DNA of 64,000 nt, from assembly GCA_003116975.1 (NCBI GenBank), contig BGKB01000072.1, positions 62,001 to 126,000 of the forward strand, written 5' to 3'. A program made the position numbers and the translations under genes. This document shows, one piece after another, positions 48,365-57,653 of this stretch (position 1 is its first letter; every line of letters starts with the position of its first letter). The notes beneath the pieces are model-generated. The model worked only from the letters and a program-made list of their open reading frames with translations. It made no database searches and was not told the DNA's origin. The stretch is from Aurantiochytrium sp. KH105. Its lineage: Eukaryota; Sar; Bigyra; Thraustochytrida; Thraustochytriidae.

Positions 48365-51300
48365 ATGCTTACGCGGCGGAGCAGGAGACAGGCCGAGGCC
48401 GCAGAGGTAGACGACGACACCCTGGTCGCGGTTGCGGCCGCACCAAACCAGCGCGCATCGCGCGTGCGCACCCGCGCAAGCCGCTCGCGAGCACACACGG
48501 CCGCCAGCCAGGAGACCGCCGCAGAAGACCACCACCAGCACGAGCACCAACAGCAGCACCAGCGACAAGGCACCAACCAGGCGTCAGCAGCATCAACAGC
48601 AGCATCAACAGCAGCATCAACAGCAGCATCAGCAGGTCGGGCCACACGTAGGCGACGCGTCTCCCGCGAACCTCCCGCAAGAAGCATGCGTGGAACGCTT
48701 GAAGCAAACGCGAACGCCGCAGACACGACACACCACCACCACCAACAACAACAACAACAACAACGACGTGAAGCAGAGACAGACGCGGTCAACCGTGACC
48801 AGAACGTGAGCAATATGGAGGTACAAGATGATCGAGATGGTAATGCAGTTGACTCAAACGCAGACTCCGAAATTCTCCCAGGAACGCCCGACATGCAAGC
48901 TCTCGTGGTTTCAAGGGAAATGGTCGGCCTCGCACAAAATGATTTTAGTCGCCATGTCCTTCTCGAAGACCCACACATGTCCCGATTTGAGTCTCTTCTT
49001 CTTTCCAAACGTGCACTGATTCGATTTAATGCACTCCAGTGTTTGCGAGATTTGTGTGATAGTATCAACGGTAGGTATCGTGTCGTGGAGCAGGGCCTCG
49101 TGCCCGTCATTCTAAGTGTGCTCGGTCAGTGTGGTCATCTCGTTGAGCATCAGAGACTCTGTTTGCAAATCATCCGGGGCCTCTCCTTGATCGAATTCGG
49201 TCGTGAAGAGCTCGTGCAGCATGCGACCGTCAGCATGCTCGTCAAGCTCATTCGTTCCCCAGATGACGATGTACGCTGCAGCGCACTTCGGGCCACCTTC
49301 AATCTCTCTGTGGTCAATGTTCGCATCCGACAGTCCATTGTCGACTGTGGCGCACTTCCCTTTCTCATCGAAGCTTCCCAGGTCCCCTCAGACGGACAGT
49401 GCGCTGCAGTCGGCACACTCGCCAACTTGGCCACTGAAGTCGACATCAAGCGCGCCATTGTTCGCAAGTACAACGGTCTCAAGCCCCTCCTCGGTCTTCT
49501 TCGGTCCAATGACACCTCCATTCTCACGCATGCCTGCCGTGCGCTCTTTGCCATTGCCGCCAACGACGAGAACAAGCTGGCCATCACCCACGAAGGTGGT
49601 CTTCCACTTTTGCTCGACTGCATGAATTCGGTATGCGATGCCGTTCGCATGAACGCCGCCGGCGCTCTCGCTAATCTTGCAATCCACCCGGTCAACAAGC
49701 TCAAACTCGTCGAGCGTGGTGCGCTCACCCATCTGCGTAACCTCGCCTTCTCGGGTAACTGCAAGATCCAGCGCCAGGTGGCTCGCTGCCTCTTTGCGCT
49801 CGCCGCACACGTGGAAAACCGCAAAGCCATTCTCGAGGAAAACTGTCTGGCTGCCCTTGTACACCTTTTGCGCTCGGCGAACTTTGACGTTCAGGTCAAT
49901 GCAGCAGGCGCAATCGGCAACATTGCCATGACGGACGACTACAAGAGGCCCGTGGTTGACTCTGGTGCTCTCGTGCGCCTCATCGAGCTTGCTTCCATGC
50001 CGGACACACGCGTGCAGCGCCAAGCCGCGCGTGCCATCTTCACGCTCACCGCCAAAGAGTTCTCCAAGCGAAAGCTTGCCGACAACAATGGTCTCCCGGC
50101 ACTCATCTTTCTCACAAAGTCTCGCAACGAGGATATTCAGCGCGACGCTGCAGGTGCTTTGGCCAACATGGCCATTGGTAGCGAGAACAAGGACAAGATT
50201 GTTTCCCTGGGCGGACTCGACCCCCTCATCACCCTGCTCCACTCCCCGACCGTGGCCGTGCAGCGTCAGTCTGCTCGCGCCATCTTTGCCCTCGCCGGCA
50301 ACGCCAATAACCAGCTGGCCATTCTCAAGGCAGGGGGTCTCGACCCGCTCATCAACTTGCTGCTCTCAAAGAACGACGAGGTGCAAAAGCATGCAGCTGG
50401 CGCCATTGCCAACATGGCCAATCGCCATCCTGCTCGCGTTGTTCAGGGCGGCGCGCTGCGCATGCTTGTCGGCATCGTCCTCACGCATCACTCGCTTGAG
50501 GTCCGTCGTCAGGCTGCGCGCGCTGTCTTTAACCTCACTCCCCCTTGCAACCGCCGCGGGCAAATGGTCCTCACGCCGTATGCTGGCGTTGCTGGCGAGC
50601 AGCAGCGTGTTCGCCATGAAATGCGCGCTCTCTTTGAGACCGTCCTCGCGGCGAACGTCGCTGCGCCGACCTACCAGAGACCCATTGCGAAACAACGCAG
50701 CACAGATTCTTGTGCTGCAGATGATACAGATGAGGAGGAAGACTTCAGCCGTTGCATCCAGCAGCAGCACTTCCGCCAGAGCGGTGTTGGTGCCGGTGAA
50801 AACCGTGGTCGCAAGCGCTCGTGTGATGATCTTCTCGCCAACGTCGATACGTCCTCTCTGCGCGGGAGCACTGGCAAGCGCCAGAGCCTCGCCTACGACA
50901 TTATCGTTTCCGTACCCATTAGTGACAATAGTACCACGGAAACCGCACTCGCTGAGGACCAAAGCGAAATGTACATGGAGACCGAGGGCCAACAGCAGAT
51001 TCGTCTCTCTTCTGACGCTTCTAGTGACGAAGAAGAAAAGTACGCCGATGTCGCGCATCCGACCTCGCGTCGTCAGTCGGATCGTGCTCGTACGCGTGCG
51101 GACGTCAAGTTCATGTCCAACCAAGGCGCGGGGCGCGGCGTTTCCATGGGGGGCAATGGGCCTTCGAGCCGCCGCTCCACGGCGACCACAGCGTACATGG
51201 ACTTTTCTGGTCATGCAGCGATTCTGAGTGCGCGCTGCGATTTGATTGCTGCGCTCGTTGACCAAAAAATGCGCAAGCTCAGTCGCGGTGCGCAGAAACG

Positions 51301-52705
51301 CCGCAAGGGTGCAGAGGCCGTGCACACCAAGACCTTTGCAGAGATTGGCGAAGATCCCATGACAGATGACGAAGATGAGAACACCGAGGAAGAGTGCCTC
51401 GCGACGCAAAAGATGCACATTGTGATTCCTGAGCACCTGGCCTTCCCGCGCGAAGTCTGGCTTGCCTTCATGGAGTACTTGTACACTGATTCTGTGCGCA
51501 AGCATGCGCAAGTGCTTCGATGTGACGCAGACGTGGCACATCGTCTTGCTACTCTGTCCCTCAACGTCAGTCTGCCTCGTCTGTGCTGCTTTTGCCTCGA
51601 GCTTTGCCCGAGCATTGCAACCCGCAACCCCGCCTTTCGCGAGACAACTGGCGACAAGGCGCGCGAGTCTACCTGGGTTCGGGATCTCAGCAAACTTCTT
51701 CCGGAAACTGTGACGGAGAGTCAGCGCCGCCGCAAAGGTCTTGGGCCAATTAGTGCCGTGCCGGACTTTTCGGACATTGACGTTTGCCTCGACCCGGCGT
51801 TCCAGCAGCAAGGTGGAGCGTACTCGCGCAGCCCACGCGCTGCGGCTGCGGCGGTGCTCACTGGTACCTTGCCTGGGCCCTTTCTTCCCTGTGAAAGACC
51901 TGCCTCGATGCCGGTCTTGCCAGTCATTGACAGCAAGGGCTTTGGGGCCATGAGTCTCGGCCACCGAGATGCCCTCGATCAAGATCTTTCGGGCCATACT
52001 TCGCCCAAGCGAATTAAGACGGACCGCCATTCTCATCAGCCGGCGGGGGGGCTCTTTTCTCTGCGTGGAAGGTTTGCGGCTCACAAGGTCATTCTCGCGT
52101 CTCGCTGCGCATACTTTAAGGCGCAGTTCGGCTCCAATGCACGCTGGAAGGATGCTTCGGCACCAACGGTCCGCTTTTCGGCTTCGCAGCAAGCGCTTCG
52201 CATCTTTTTGCGGTACTTGTACTGCGGTACCGACCCGGAAATCACCGCAGCGCTTTCGGAGGATCCCTCGGTTACGCTCGAGGTCTTGGTTATCGCCAAT
52301 GAGTACAATCTGGATGGCTTGCAGCTTCTCTGCGAATCTTTGCTCATTGGCTTTGTTGATGAGAACACTGTCTTTGTGCTCCTTCAGGAGCTCGAGCTTG
52401 TGCATGCGCCGCTTCTCCGATGCATCTGTCTTTCGTATCTCCTTGAGACGAAGAACCACGAGGTTCCCGCTGCGGCATTGGCTGCGATGCCGCGTGACTC
52501 CCTGACTGCGGAGATCAATGGTCAGTCGTTTGATGTACAATTCCTGCAATCTTTGGCGCAGGAGCTGCACGCTACGGGTGTCAAGTGGGGTTTCCTGGCC
52601 TCGGATAGCGAGGCGCCCAGCTTTCCCGAGCACAAGTTCAAGCAAACGAGCATCAAGGACTACTTTAACCGGAACACGGCCGATCCTCGCGTTGAGCACT
52701 GCTGA
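48365..52705 (+). CDS. Armadillo-repeat and BTB/POZ protein (ARIA/ABAP1-like layout)
   Basis: This 1446-residue, intronless protein begins at the ATG at 48365. The N-terminal 190 residues are low-complexity (Arg-rich, HQQQHQ, an AAST repeat, then HHHHQQQQQQQ). About 200-750 are consecutive armadillo repeats with the usual pattern, for example GALPFLIEAS, QCAAVGTLANLAT, GGLDPLITLLHSPTVAVQRQSARAIFALAGN and GGLDPLINLLLSKNDEVQKHAAGAIANMA. An acidic Ser-rich linker (about 780-920) and a region with a possible degenerate BTB (WLAFMEYLYTDSV, near 1035) follow. The clear C-terminal BTB, about 1230-1390, has FAAHKVILASRCAYFKAQF, FLRYLYCG and VLVIANEYNLDGLQLLCESLL. Proteins with this layout are often Cul3 ubiquitin-ligase adaptors, with the ARM array binding the target. 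The function here is inferred. Confidence 0.92.
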   Translation: MLTRRSRRQAEAAEVDDDTLVAVAAAPNQRASRVRTRASRSRAHTAASQETAAEDHHQHEHQQQHQRQGTNQASAASTAASTAASTAASAGRATRRRRVSREPPARSMRGTLEANANAADTTHHHHQQQQQQQRREAETDAVNRDQNVSNMEVQDDRDGNAVDSNADSEILPGTPDMQALVVSREMVGLAQNDFSRHVLLEDPHMSRFESLLLSKRALIRFNALQCLRDLCDSINGRYRVVEQGLVPVILSVLGQCGHLVEHQRLCLQIIRGLSLIEFGREELVQHATVSMLVKLIRSPDDDVRCSALRATFNLSVVNVRIRQSIVDCGALPFLIEASQVPSDGQCAAVGTLANLATEVDIKRAIVRKYNGLKPLLGLLRSNDTSILTHACRALFAIAANDENKLAITHEGGLPLLLDCMNSVCDAVRMNAAGALANLAIHPVNKLKLVERGALTHLRNLAFSGNCKIQRQVARCLFALAAHVENRKAILEENCLAALVHLLRSANFDVQVNAAGAIGNIAMTDDYKRPVVDSGALVRLIELASMPDTRVQRQAARAIFTLTAKEFSKRKLADNNGLPALIFLTKSRNEDIQRDAAGALANMAIGSENKDKIVSLGGLDPLITLLHSPTVAVQRQSARAIFALAGNANNQLAILKAGGLDPLINLLLSKNDEVQKHAAGAIANMANRHPARVVQGGALRMLVGIVLTHHSLEVRRQAARAVFNLTPPCNRRGQMVLTPYAGVAGEQQRVRHEMRALFETVLAANVAAPTYQRPIAKQRSTDSCAADDTDEEEDFSRCIQQQHFRQSGVGAGENRGRKRSCDDLLANVDTSSLRGSTGKRQSLAYDIIVSVPISDNSTTETALAEDQSEMYMETEGQQQIRLSSDASSDEEEKYADVAHPTSRRQSDRARTRADVKFMSNQGAGRGVSMGGNGPSSRRSTATTAYMDFSGHAAILSARCDLIAALVDQKMRKLSRGAQKRRKGAEAVHTKTFAEIGEDPMTDDEDENTEEECLATQKMHIVIPEHLAFPREVWLAFMEYLYTDSVRKHAQVLRCDADVAHRLATLSLNVSLPRLCCFCLELCPSIATRNPAFRETTGDKARESTWVRDLSKLLPETVTESQRRRKGLGPISAVPDFSDIDVCLDPAFQQQGGAYSRSPRAAAAAVLTGTLPGPFLPCERPASMPVLPVIDSKGFGAMSLGHRDALDQDLSGHTSPKRIKTDRHSHQPAGGLFSLRGRFAAHKVILASRCAYFKAQFGSNARWKDASAPTVRFSASQQALRIFLRYLYCGTDPEITAALSEDPSVTLEVLVIANEYNLDGLQLLCESLLIGFVDENTVFVLLQELELVHAPLLRCICLSYLLETKNHEVPAAALAAMPRDSLTAEINGQSFDVQFLQSLAQELHATGVKWGFLASDSEAPSFPEHKFKQTSIKDYFNRNTADPRVEHC

Positions 52706-53109
52706 GGACGTTGAATGGATAACTAGTCTTTGGGAGACGAAGAGAATGAGATCTGAAAACGAAGGCCAAGACAAAAGTCGTGACTTGCACTAGGCAAAAT
52801 CGAGTCGTGTGTTTCGACGTTTTCACTCTTTTTCTTTTCAAAAGAAAAGAGAGGGAGACTGGACCAGCAAAGTAATTACTCTGGCGGGCTGGTCGGTCGG
52901 CATGCGCGTGAAAAATGAAGCAAAAAAGCAAATGGCTATATACGCAGCATGCCTCTTTCTCTCTCTGAAGCCAAGCACGAACCACGCATCCAGGAATGTG
53001 CTTCTTGTCAAAAAAACAAACAAACAAACGTATCAAACAATTCAAATGGAAAAGTCAAACGAATGTTTTTGTAAATTTGTCATGTTTTCAACTGATGTGC
53101 TTTTAGGTT
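52706..53109. other. Spacer between convergent ARM/BTB and ALG3 genes
   Basis: A 404-bp, AT-richer, 3'-to-3' spacer. It contains (ACAA)-type repeats about 53020-53035. No gene seen. Confidence 0.6.
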
Positions 53110-54390
53110 CTACGCCTTCTTGGCTCGAGAGTCTCCATTTCGCAAAGGAAAAGGAGGCTTGATCCAGAGCCTGAGTAAGAGTAAGAGATGAGTTGCCTGC
53201 AAGAGACCACTCGACAATGGCGTCGCCGGGTACACGTTGTAGCAGACTTCGATCGTCACGCATACAAGAATAGCCACTACGACATTGGCCCTGCTAGCGT
53301 ATGCAAGAAAGGCCAGCGAGTGAAAATACCACGAGTAAAACTGGTAGTGCATGCTCCGCGCAAAGGCGATGCCAATAAAATTGCTCGTGAGCAGTGTTGT
53401 TGTTACGTGCATCTTCCAATCGTGTGCGGGAACACGCGTCGATCCGAGCGGAGCGCGCATCGGAGAAGCAAGACTTGAGCGAACGAGACCGAGAAGACCG
53501 CCCTTGTGCGAAGCCGCAAAATGACGCTGACCAAACGCCAGCCACGTGAGAAGCGTTGCGGACAAGAGTCCGAGTGCGAGTTCTTTACGGACAAAGGTTT
53601 CTGGATCGAGAAACTTAAAGTTGACTGTCCATTTGAACATAAAGACGCGCCCAAGCTCAAAGGCGCGGTCCATGTAGCCAGCGGCATTGGCACGTAAAAA
53701 TGGAAACGCAACCGCGACCTGGGTACCCACGCAGAGCGCCGCATGACCCAAAGAGGCAGTGAGGCCGATTGACTCGAGGAGCAGAACTGCCACACCCGGT
53801 GCGAAAAGGAGAATATTCATCTTGACGCTGAGAGCTGCACTAAAGAGGAGGGTTCCAAGAATCCAGCGGCGGCGGACGTACAGAAAGAGGGCGGCGTACA
53901 TGATGACCATGGCGATACCATCGTTAAAGAGTCGCAAGACAAAGATGGAGTGCACGCGGCGAGAAAGGACGACCATCGGTCCAACCCAGAACGGGACCCT
54001 GCGCGCGTCTCTGGCGGCATCTGGCTGATAGTAGATGGCTCCGAGGACGAGGAAAACGAGCAGGGCATGGAGCCCAGCAAAAAGGATTTGCGCGGGCAAA
54101 AGGTCGGTGCCGCCTCGCGTGAGCTCACGGATTGCCATGTATATCCATACAAAGCCTGCTGGGTACACGAGCGGGCCCGTGTCTCCCCTGAGCTTGGTGT
54201 AGTCCCACTCGTCGTGCAGGAGTGGGCCCTCGACTTCCTGCATGTACGCTTTGAAGTCGATCTCTGTGTATGGGACGAAACGAATTATGGCCAAGCTCAG
54301 CGCGAGGTCCGCGGCAGCGGCCAGCGTCCACCACCACCATTTGGTGCTCGCATCGTCGAGCGCTGCGCGTGTCCGTGCAACAAAGCTCAT
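53110..54390 (-). CDS. ALG3: ALG3, Dol-P-Man:Man5GlcNAc2-PP-dolichol alpha-1,3-mannosyltransferase
   Basis: This is a 426-residue multi-pass ER enzyme of family GT58. The ATG at 54390 (MSFVARTRAAL) is chosen; upstream in-frame sequence begins with a non-ATG codon and lacks family similarity. The lumenal loop signature is intact: YTEIDFKAYMQEVEG, then WDYTKLRGDTGPLVYPAGFVWIY. The conserved VHSIFVLRLFNDGIAM, SVKMNILLFAPG, and FNFKWTVNFKFLDPE-like (MFKWTVNFKFLDPETF) blocks follow. HYQFYSWYFHSLAFLAY near 370 matches the late family motif. The enzyme adds the first lumenal mannose during lipid-linked oligosaccharide assembly for N-glycosylation. The last residues (RAKKA) are basic but are not a canonical KKxx. 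Confidence 0.96.
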   Translation of the reverse strand: MSFVARTRAALDDASTKWWWWTLAAAADLALSLAIIRFVPYTEIDFKAYMQEVEGPLLHDEWDYTKLRGDTGPLVYPAGFVWIYMAIRELTRGGTDLLPAQILFAGLHALLVFLVLGAIYYQPDAARDARRVPFWVGPMVVLSRRVHSIFVLRLFNDGIAMVIMYAALFLYVRRRWILGTLLFSAALSVKMNILLFAPGVAVLLLESIGLTASLGHAALCVGTQVAVAFPFLRANAAGYMDRAFELGRVFMFKWTVNFKFLDPETFVRKELALGLLSATLLTWLAFGQRHFAASHKGGLLGLVRSSLASPMRAPLGSTRVPAHDWKMHVTTTLLTSNFIGIAFARSMHYQFYSWYFHSLAFLAYASRANVVVAILVCVTIEVCYNVYPATPLSSGLLQATHLLLLLRLWIKPPFPLRNGDSRAKKA

Positions 54391-54781
54391 CGTTGGTTCG
54401 CGCTTGCGTAAATGCAATTTCGTTTTCTTCGCCAGCCTGGGTGGGCCAAGATGGGTTGCGCAGATCATGCGATATCTTTCAAAGGCTTTGCGACGTTCGT
54501 TCGTGGCTTGACCCAAATTTTCATCAAGTCTTGCTTGTAGCTAGCTGCACAGGGTTTGGCTGTCGAGATCAAGTAATGGAGCCTCATCGGCGAAGCGTTC
54601 GTGCGAAACTCGAATTTACGAGGATATTCTGATTTTTTTATTTTCTTTCAAAAGCAAAACGACGAAATGAATGCATTTTACATTTTGCATTCTGATCAAG
54701 AAACAAAGCGAGCAAGAAAAGAGAAACAAAGAAAGTAACAAAAAAAGAAAAGACGCAAAAGGAAAGGTTTGCAGACAATCT
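54391..54781. other. Spacer between ALG3 start and the CBS gene
   Basis: Contains the ALG3 promoter and, at 54620-54780, an A/T-rich tract that is probably the 3' flank of the CBS-domain gene. No gene seen. Confidence 0.55.
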
Positions 54782-55888
54782 CTACCCTGAAATGAGGAGC
54801 TTGGCGATATCAGAGACGCTGACGACGCCGAGAGGCGTGCGCGACTCGTCGCAGACAAAGACGCGATGCTTCTTGGTGAGCGCAAGTTTACTGATAATTT
54901 TGCGAATGGGTGTGTCAATGCGCACGACGACAGCGGGAGCTCGCGTGATGCCCTCCTTGTTGGAGGCCGTGAGCTCGACCATGGAAACAAAGTCACCGCA
55001 GTTGAGGTCCATGAGGGCGAGAGACTCGCGACCGCCCGCTTTGACCTTGGCGGCCTCATCCTGAATGCTGACGGGCTTTTCACCATCCGTTCGCTTCGTC
55101 TGTTCGGCCGTGAGACGCTGCAAGGCGGCCTCCTCCATGCTGCCAAAGAGGCGAATATCCTTTGTGGTGATGGAGCTGAGCAGCTTTCCCTCCTCGTCGA
55201 GAACACCAACTGCGCTGACGCCATTCTCAATAATCAGACGAAAGGCGTCTTTGGCCAGTTGCGTCTCGGACTCCACGGTGAGGACATCGCGCATCCCAAA
55301 GCCGCCCGAGTTCTTGGGCGTCTTGGAAAAGACCTCGGGCAGCTCCTCGCCGTTAGCTTCCATCTCTTTGAGCAGCTCGTTGAGCACATGGGTAACGTGT
55401 GACTGGGAGATGATCTTGGTAATGCGGCCGTCCTCGCCAATAACGGGGACGCGGCGCGTCGAGGTCGCGAGGAGGGTCATGACCTCTTTCATTTCCGCAT
55501 CCTCGGTTACAGGGTGCCAGGCGGCTCCAGCATCGACGCGATCCTGGTCTTCTTCTTCGCTGTCAAAAATGCTGCCCACCAGCAACTCGGTGCAGTCCGG
55601 ACTCGTGCTTCCCGATGTCGCGAGTCGCAGCGCAGTGGACTTTTTCAGCATGGAGTCCGGGATGGCGGAGATGAGCAAATCTACGCTGTAGATGAGCGCA
55701 AGAGCGTCGGTGATGTCAAAGAACCCGAGGTACTTTCCAGCTTCATCGTCGTATACGGGCGCCGACAGGATCTTGTGCTGCACGAGTTGCCGGAAGGCGG
55801 CATCGACCGTATCCGTCTTCTTCACCTCCACGATCGCCTTGGACGCGAAGGGGAAGTCCCCCACCTTTTTCGTCGAAAAGAGGTCCAT
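54782..55888 (-). CDS. Four-CBS-motif protein (AMPK-gamma/SNF4-like)
   Basis: This 368-residue protein begins at the ATG at 55888. It is made of four CBS motifs in two tandem pairs: KKTDTVDAAFRQLVQHKILSAPVYD (about 23-65), EMKEVMTLLATSTRRVPVIGEDG (about 131-155), QLAKDAFRLIIENGVSAVGVLDEEG (about 208-235), and TPIRKIISKLALTKKHRVFVCDE (about 325-350), each ending in a 'G-x-(hydrophobic)3-x-D' turn such as YLGFFDITDAL and PLGVVSVSDIA. Such Bateman pairs bind adenine nucleotides. Length and arrangement fit SNF4/AMPK gamma or Sds23-type proteins, but I cannot decide between them. A divergent promoter is shared with the 2OG-oxygenase gene. Confidence 0.87.
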   Translation of the reverse strand: MDLFSTKKVGDFPFASKAIVEVKKTDTVDAAFRQLVQHKILSAPVYDDEAGKYLGFFDITDALALIYSVDLLISAIPDSMLKKSTALRLATSGSTSPDCTELLVGSIFDSEEEDQDRVDAGAAWHPVTEDAEMKEVMTLLATSTRRVPVIGEDGRITKIISQSHVTHVLNELLKEMEANGEELPEVFSKTPKNSGGFGMRDVLTVESETQLAKDAFRLIIENGVSAVGVLDEEGKLLSSITTKDIRLFGSMEEAALQRLTAEQTKRTDGEKPVSIQDEAAKVKAGGRESLALMDLNCGDFVSMVELTASNKEGITRAPAVVVRIDTPIRKIISKLALTKKHRVFVCDESRTPLGVVSVSDIAKLLISG

Positions 55889-56470
55889 CTTGCGCCCCCT
55901 GCTCCTTCTCCTCCTGCTGCTCCTGCTCCCCGTGCGCGCAGCAAACAGCTGCAGCTGCCTGCCTGCAGCTCTTGCGCCGGGACGCGCCTCGGTTTCGAGT
56001 CCGCGCGCGCGGCGTGCTTCTTCCTCTGCTGCGCGGGTGCGACGCGCGCGTGCGCTGCGCCGCGCGGTTCTCGGCTCGGCTCGGCTCCGCTGCGCTCCGC
56101 TGCGCTGCGCTGCGCTGCGCGGGGCTGCGCTGCGCGGGGCTCGGCTCTGCGCGTGCGGGTCGGGCGCGGAGGTTCGGGTTGCCTGTCTGTCGTCTGGTAT
56201 GTATCTATCTTTCTAACACCTGCTCCGGGCAGCTCGCGAGAAGCACGCAAAGGGAAGCGGCCCAGGAAGCAGATTCGGGGGCCTGCGCAACGCGCGCAAT
56301 CGGGGGCCCGGCCGCTCTCACGCGTCGAGCACGAGCAGGGCCACGGCGCTGCTCGTGCACGCGGAGAGCGGCGAGCAGAGCGGCTTCGGCGGCGGGAGAA
56401 AGGCCCGCTCGGCACGCCGGACACGCGGAGGCAGGCTGGCTGGCAGGCAGGCAGCGGCGGCGGCGGGACG
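55889..56470. other. Divergent spacer between the CBS and 2OG-oxygenase genes
   Basis: This 582-bp, GC-rich region has a run of GCTGCGCTGCGC-type repeats about 56075-56150. The plus-strand frame is open through it but has no family similarity before the ATG at 56471. Confidence 0.55.
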
Positions 56471-57361
56471 ATGGCGCGCGAGGGCGCGACGAGGAAGAAG
56501 AAGTCGATGAAGAGACCCCGGACGGAAGGCGGCGGCGCCAAGGACGGGGCTGCTGGCGCTGCTGGTGGAGGCGCCGCGGTGCGCGAGGGACGCCGGCGCG
56601 GGGGAGGCGGGAAAAGGGCACGCCGCGAGGCGGGGCCGGAGGTGGTCCCGCAGAAGGACCACGACGCGGTGCTGGCGGCGCTGGAAAAGGTCGCGTGGAC
56701 GGAGGTCGTCAACACGTCCCGCAAGAACGTCATCCCCGGCGACGCGCCCAAGTGCGCCAAGGGAAAGCCATACTGCATGTCCTTCATCCTCGGACCGAAC
56801 ATGAAGGACCCGGAGCGCCGTCCGAGCTACTGGACGGAGCAGAACCCTGAACTCTTTCGTCTGCTCTGCGAGCTCATGAAGAAGCGCGACCCGGACCACC
56901 AGTTCACCAATATCACCATCAACAAGAACCTTCGCTGCAAGCCGCACAGGGATCGAGGAAACCATGGCATGTCGTACATTATTGGCTTTGGCGACTACCA
57001 GGGCGGCGAGCTCATGGTCGGGCCCCGCTCCGCCAAGGCTCCGGGTAATGACCCCGTCGCAGAGGCGCAAGCTGGTCGCGGCTTCGTTAAGCACTCCATT
57101 CGAAGACGCTGGCTTTCTTTCTTCGGAGCACAAGAGACTCACTTTACCGCACCTTTTACGGGAGACCGCTACACATGCGTCTTTTATAATTTTCCAGACG
57201 TGCACGTGAACACAAAGCGTCTTACAGCGAGTGCGAAAGCGTCAACCGCGGACACCTCTTCAGGCTCCAAGGCACCGCAAACCGCCATCGATCCTGCTTT
57301 TCGTAGTAAATTAGAGGCGTACAAGGCGAAGCTAAAGCGTGCACCACGCGCGCGAAAATAG
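56471..57361 (+). CDS. 2-oxoglutarate/Fe(II) dioxygenase-like protein, possibly TET/JBP-related
   Basis: This 296-residue protein begins at the ATG at 56471. The first 55 residues are basic and Gly-rich (RKKKSMKRPR, GGGGKRARR), a likely nuclear signal. The double-stranded beta-helix core spans about 90-245: FTNITINKNLRCKPHRDRGNHG supplies His159 and Asp161 of the HxD iron motif, then SYIIGFGDYQGGELMVG. THFTAPFTGDRYTCVFYNF supplies the distal His224 and the 2-oxoglutarate-binding Arg233, so the metal set is complete. The H-x-D-R-G-N-x-G...GxYxGGEL pattern resembles protist and algal members of the TET/JBP class of nucleic-acid base oxygenases, but other 2OG clades share parts of it. Substrate is therefore open. 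It lies 292 bp upstream of the nuclease-kinase gene. Confidence 0.8.
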   Translation: MAREGATRKKKSMKRPRTEGGGAKDGAAGAAGGGAAVREGRRRGGGGKRARREAGPEVVPQKDHDAVLAALEKVAWTEVVNTSRKNVIPGDAPKCAKGKPYCMSFILGPNMKDPERRPSYWTEQNPELFRLLCELMKKRDPDHQFTNITINKNLRCKPHRDRGNHGMSYIIGFGDYQGGELMVGPRSAKAPGNDPVAEAQAGRGFVKHSIRRRWLSFFGAQETHFTAPFTGDRYTCVFYNFPDVHVNTKRLTASAKASTADTSSGSKAPQTAIDPAFRSKLEAYKAKLKRAPRARK

Positions 57362-57653
57362 GAGCTTTTTCCTGATGTAGACAGAGAGAAATTGAGTCGA
57401 CATACTTATTTTTATTCCAAAACGTTCGTTTCGTGACAAAGCTGGGTAGATATGTTTCGATCAATTGCACTTGGCCAGACGCCTTCATTCTTTTTCGTCA
57501 AGAGACGGAGTTCGTTTGGACCTGATTTGATCAGTGACCCACATGAGTTTCATGTGTGGAGAAACCTCCCTAGCGTCTTCTCATTCTCTTTCCTTGCTTT
57601 TTTTCCTATGTAGAATAATAAGTCGAACTTCAGAAACAAGAAGCCATTTAGCC

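Noticed and set aside
50366-52774. 802-codon minus-strand frame
   Set aside because: Antisense shadow of the ARM/BTB gene, produced by its codon bias; no domain, and the plus strand has clear repeats.
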